Of a DNA stretch of 23,690 bases, positions 21,765 through 23,690 are shown one piece after another. A model generated the notes under the pieces. That model did no database searches and was not told the DNA's origin. It saw only the letters and a program-made list of their open reading frames with translations. The DNA is taken from contig DASTMZ010000042.1 in assembly GCA_035713725.1 (NCBI GenBank), positions 1 through 23,690 on the forward strand. The letters run 5' to 3'. This stretch comes from DASQPR01 sp035713725. Lineage in GTDB: Bacteria; Actinomycetota; Actinomycetes; Mycobacteriales; Micromonosporaceae. Each line of letters begins with the position of its first letter. Within the stretch, counting starts at the first letter, position 1. The translations under genes were made by a program, and so were the position numbers.

Positions 21765-23332
21765 GCCGCCACCCCGGCCGGGTACACGACACGACGCATC
21801 GCCCGCGCGTCGGGTCGCAGCGCCACGATCGCCTGCAGCGCAGCGCTGAGGCTCGCGGACAAATCCGCGTCGATGGCCAACACGCCGCTGCTGTCCGCCC
21901 ACGTGTGCCGCCAGCGGACGCGACCCTGCGACGCGAGTTCGGCGAGTGCCCAGCCGCGCACCATGGGCGTCATCAACGTCTTCGCGGCCTCCCGGGCCAC
22001 CGCGCCGATCATGTGTGCGTCGCTCGCCCCATCGGAAGCGGGCAGCTCTTCGAGGATCTCGTCGAGGCGCCCGGCGTCGACCGCGTCCAGCAATCCGCTC
22101 AGCGACACCTGCGTGCCGTACATGCCGGCGAGGACGAGCCGCAGCGGGTCCGACCGTCGCGCCGCACGCGCCGCGGACGCGGCGGTCACCAAGGTGTCCC
22201 AGTCCACCGCCTGGGCCCCTGCCGCGTCGGATCCGAGCAGCTTCGGGCCGACCGCGGTCATCACCGCGGACGGGTTCGCCAGCATCGCCATCGCACGAGC
22301 CCCGGACGTGTCCGCCGGTCGGCCGTCGGGCGGCAGTGCCTCGATCGCCGCGATGCGCTCGTGCATCGGCGGATGCGACGCGAACACGGCAGGCGGTTCC
22401 GCTACCAGATTGCGTCGTACGTCATCGAGTTGCTTGCGCCGCTCCGGCTCGGCAAGCATCGCGGCGAAGCCACCGAACAGCTCGGCCGGCATCGGCACCA
22501 GCTTGCGCTCCAGCCCGATCGTCGCGTACTTGTCAAGGTAGAAGTCCAACGCGGTCGCGATGACCCGCAGCTCGCGCAACGCGGATGCCGCGTTCGCGTG
22601 CCCGGCGATGTCGGCGGCCACCCGGTCGGCGGCATATTCCTGACGACGGCGCGCGGCCTGCGTGACAGCGAGCACGTGCCGGCCGTAGAGATCGAACATC
22701 GCTTCGACCGTGTTGTGACCCGGAATCCAGAGGCCGCGCCGCAGACCGGCCTTCTCGAGGCGGCGTCCTCGGGCTGCCGACATGGCGCTGGCAACGTTCG
22801 CGGCGGCCCGATGGTCGAGCGCCCCGAACCGAAGATCGCGGTTGCCGAAGTGGCCCAACTCGTGCGAGACGGCCGCGTCGAACTGCGCGGGCGTCAGGCC
22901 GGCGAGCAACGGAAGCCCGAGCTTCATGCGCCGCTGGCCGGGGATGAGTCCGAGCAGGTGCGCGTTGTCCCAGACCGAGGCGTTCACGTCGGCCACCAGA
23001 TAGATCCGCTTCGGGGGACGCGTGCCCACCTCACGCGCTAGGAACTCCACGTGGCGCCACAACGCCGGCTCGTCGCGTTCGCTGACCTCGATGCCGCGCA
23101 GGTTGCGGTCTCGGACGCGGATCGAGACGAAGATGCCGCGCACCGCGATATACGCGACCACCGCCGTAAGCACGTAGGCAATCACGACCTCGCGGTCCAG
23201 CGCCGCCGATGCGGCGGCCTGGCGCGTCACGAGCACATCCGCGGCGACCAGCGCCGCCAGCAATCCAACGCACAGCACGTAGAACCCGAGGAGCAGAACG
23301 ATCACGTGTGCCGCGTGGACGACTCTGCGCAT
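21761..23332 (-). CDS. M48-family membrane metallopeptidase
   Basis: This 523-residue protein has two N-terminal membrane helices (about 8-34 and 46-68). The zinc site is H157-E-L-G-H161 in AAVSHELGHFGNRD. The third ligand region, RRRQEYAADRVAADIAGH, supplies the Glu and the conserved AAD. FASHPPMHERIAAIEAL is the typical SHPP-x-x-x-RI block seen in HtpX and Oma1/Ste24-like peptidases. HtpX-like enzymes degrade misfolded membrane proteins. This one is longer than E. coli HtpX (about 290 residues), with about 190 extra C-terminal residues, so I give no symbol. ATG 23332 starts at the first membrane helix. Further upstream starts lie in a duplicated 32-bp segment. The stop overlaps the helical-repeat gene (GTGA). 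Confidence 0.92.
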   Translation of the reverse strand: MRRVVHAAHVIVLLLGFYVLCVGLLAALVAADVLVTRQAAASAALDREVVIAYVLTAVVAYIAVRGIFVSIRVRDRNLRGIEVSERDEPALWRHVEFLAREVGTRPPKRIYLVADVNASVWDNAHLLGLIPGQRRMKLGLPLLAGLTPAQFDAAVSHELGHFGNRDLRFGALDHRAAANVASAMSAARGRRLEKAGLRRGLWIPGHNTVEAMFDLYGRHVLAVTQAARRRQEYAADRVAADIAGHANAASALRELRVIATALDFYLDKYATIGLERKLVPMPAELFGGFAAMLAEPERRKQLDDVRRNLVAEPPAVFASHPPMHERIAAIEALPPDGRPADTSGARAMAMLANPSAVMTAVGPKLLGSDAAGAQAVDWDTLVTAASAARAARRSDPLRLVLAGMYGTQVSLSGLLDAVDAGRLDEILEELPASDGASDAHMIGAVAREAAKTLMTPMVRGWALAELASQGRVRWRHTWADSSGVLAIDADLSASLSAALQAIVALRPDARAMRRVVYPAGVAA

Positions 23333-23356
23333 GAGAGTTCCGATCCATTCCCCCGT

Positions 23357-23426
23357 GCCGATGCGTAGCGATGCCGCGAGGCACCATCCACTCAGCCGAT
23401 GCGTAGCGATGCCGCGTGGCACCATC
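23357..23426. repeat. 32-bp near-exact direct repeat, 38-bp period, upstream of the M48 gene
   Basis: Copies at 23357-23388 and 23395-23426 differ at one base (GCGAGGC versus GCGTGGC). They lie 25 to 94 bp upstream of the M48 start. Each contains a minus-strand ATG in a different frame, because 38 is not a multiple of 3. They may be a duplicated regulatory element or a neutral duplication. Confidence 0.9.
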
Positions 23427-23470
23427 GGCTCCGCCGTGGTCAGGAGCGTGCCACACGCCAGGTCGTCTGC

Positions 23471-23690
23471 CTAGACCGGACCCGTGCCCGATGCTCGGGG
23501 TGAGGTGTGAAACGAACGACGGTACGTCAGCCACCACGACACAAGAACTAACGCCGCAACACCGATCTGTACCGCGACTGTGAACCGGGCCGGATAGAGC
23601 ACGCCCTTGACGTACTGGTCGATGAATCCACCGGCGAGTGGGCGCATGCCGGCGTGGCGGCGCGCCCACGCTTCCGCGGCCGTGAGCGGA
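23471..23690 (-). CDS. C-terminal fragment of an unrecognised membrane protein
   Basis: The minus-strand frame is open from the window edge to a TAG at 23473-23471, about 72 residues. It contains a charged helix (AAEAWARRHAGMRP), then GGFIDQYVKGVLYPARF, one strong membrane helix (VAVQIGVAALVLVSWWLTY) and a short basic, Ser/Gly-rich tail. Codon use and GC-rich third positions look genuine, and no competing frame is better. I do not recognise the family. It is transcribed toward the M48 gene, with 138 bp between them. Confidence 0.55.
   Translation of the reverse strand, partial: PLTAAEAWARRHAGMRPLAGGFIDQYVKGVLYPARFTVAVQIGVAALVLVSWWLTYRRSFHTSPRASGTGPV

Overview
This is a GC-rich chromosomal segment from an actinomycete (Actinomycetota). 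The best evidence is the minus-strand run ftsK - rimO - pgsA - cinA - clgR - pspA - pspM, an arrangement typical of that phylum, together with an F420-type LLM oxidoreductase, a mycobacterial-type Nei glycosylase, an Lhr helicase, many GTG starts and several apparently leaderless promoters. I cannot place it to genus. No rRNA, tRNA, CRISPR array, insertion sequence or prophage gene was found, and base composition looks even throughout.

Layout. 1-246: 3' end of a LysE/RhtB-type exporter. 298-2779 (minus): a three-gene operon (DUF1453 membrane protein, histidine kinase, LuxR-type response regulator) joined by ATGA and GTGA overlaps. 3029-7849 (plus): lhr, a very large DNA-repair helicase, divergent from that operon across a 249-bp spacer that holds a perfect inverted repeat. 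7962-8324: VOC/glyoxalase-fold protein. 8459-9394 (minus) and 9450-10247 (plus): an LLM flavin oxidoreductase and a SAM hydroxide adenosyltransferase (DUF62), divergent across only 55 bp. 10311-11120: nei. 11130-19616 (minus): pspM-like, pspA, clgR, cinA, pgsA, rimO and ftsK (listed by coordinate; transcription runs from ftsK to pspM). This block joins chromosome segregation, ribosome modification, phospholipid synthesis and envelope/proteostasis stress. 19755-20630 (plus): DUF6585-type membrane protein. 20661-23332 (minus): M48 metallopeptidase translationally coupled to a soluble helical-repeat protein. 23471-23690 (minus): 3' end of an unrecognised membrane protein.

Most genes are conserved actinobacterial core genes. 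I do not see a convincing new multi-gene defence or biosynthetic system. The most unusual signal is non-genic. At least nine short tandem repeats (minisatellites) are spread through the window. The six inside coding regions have periods of 15 or 18 bp and fall in linkers or tails. The three outside coding regions have periods of 16, 16 and 38 bp. This pattern suggests an active repeat-expanding process filtered by reading frame.

A second theme is regulatory. Five genes (LLM oxidoreductase, DUF62, nei, rimO, ftsK) have a TAnnnT-like -10 hexamer 6-7 nt before the start codon and no ribosome-binding site, as expected for leaderless mRNAs. At ftsK this hexamer lies inside a perfect palindrome.

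All domain assignments are from reading motifs and synteny by eye; no search was run.
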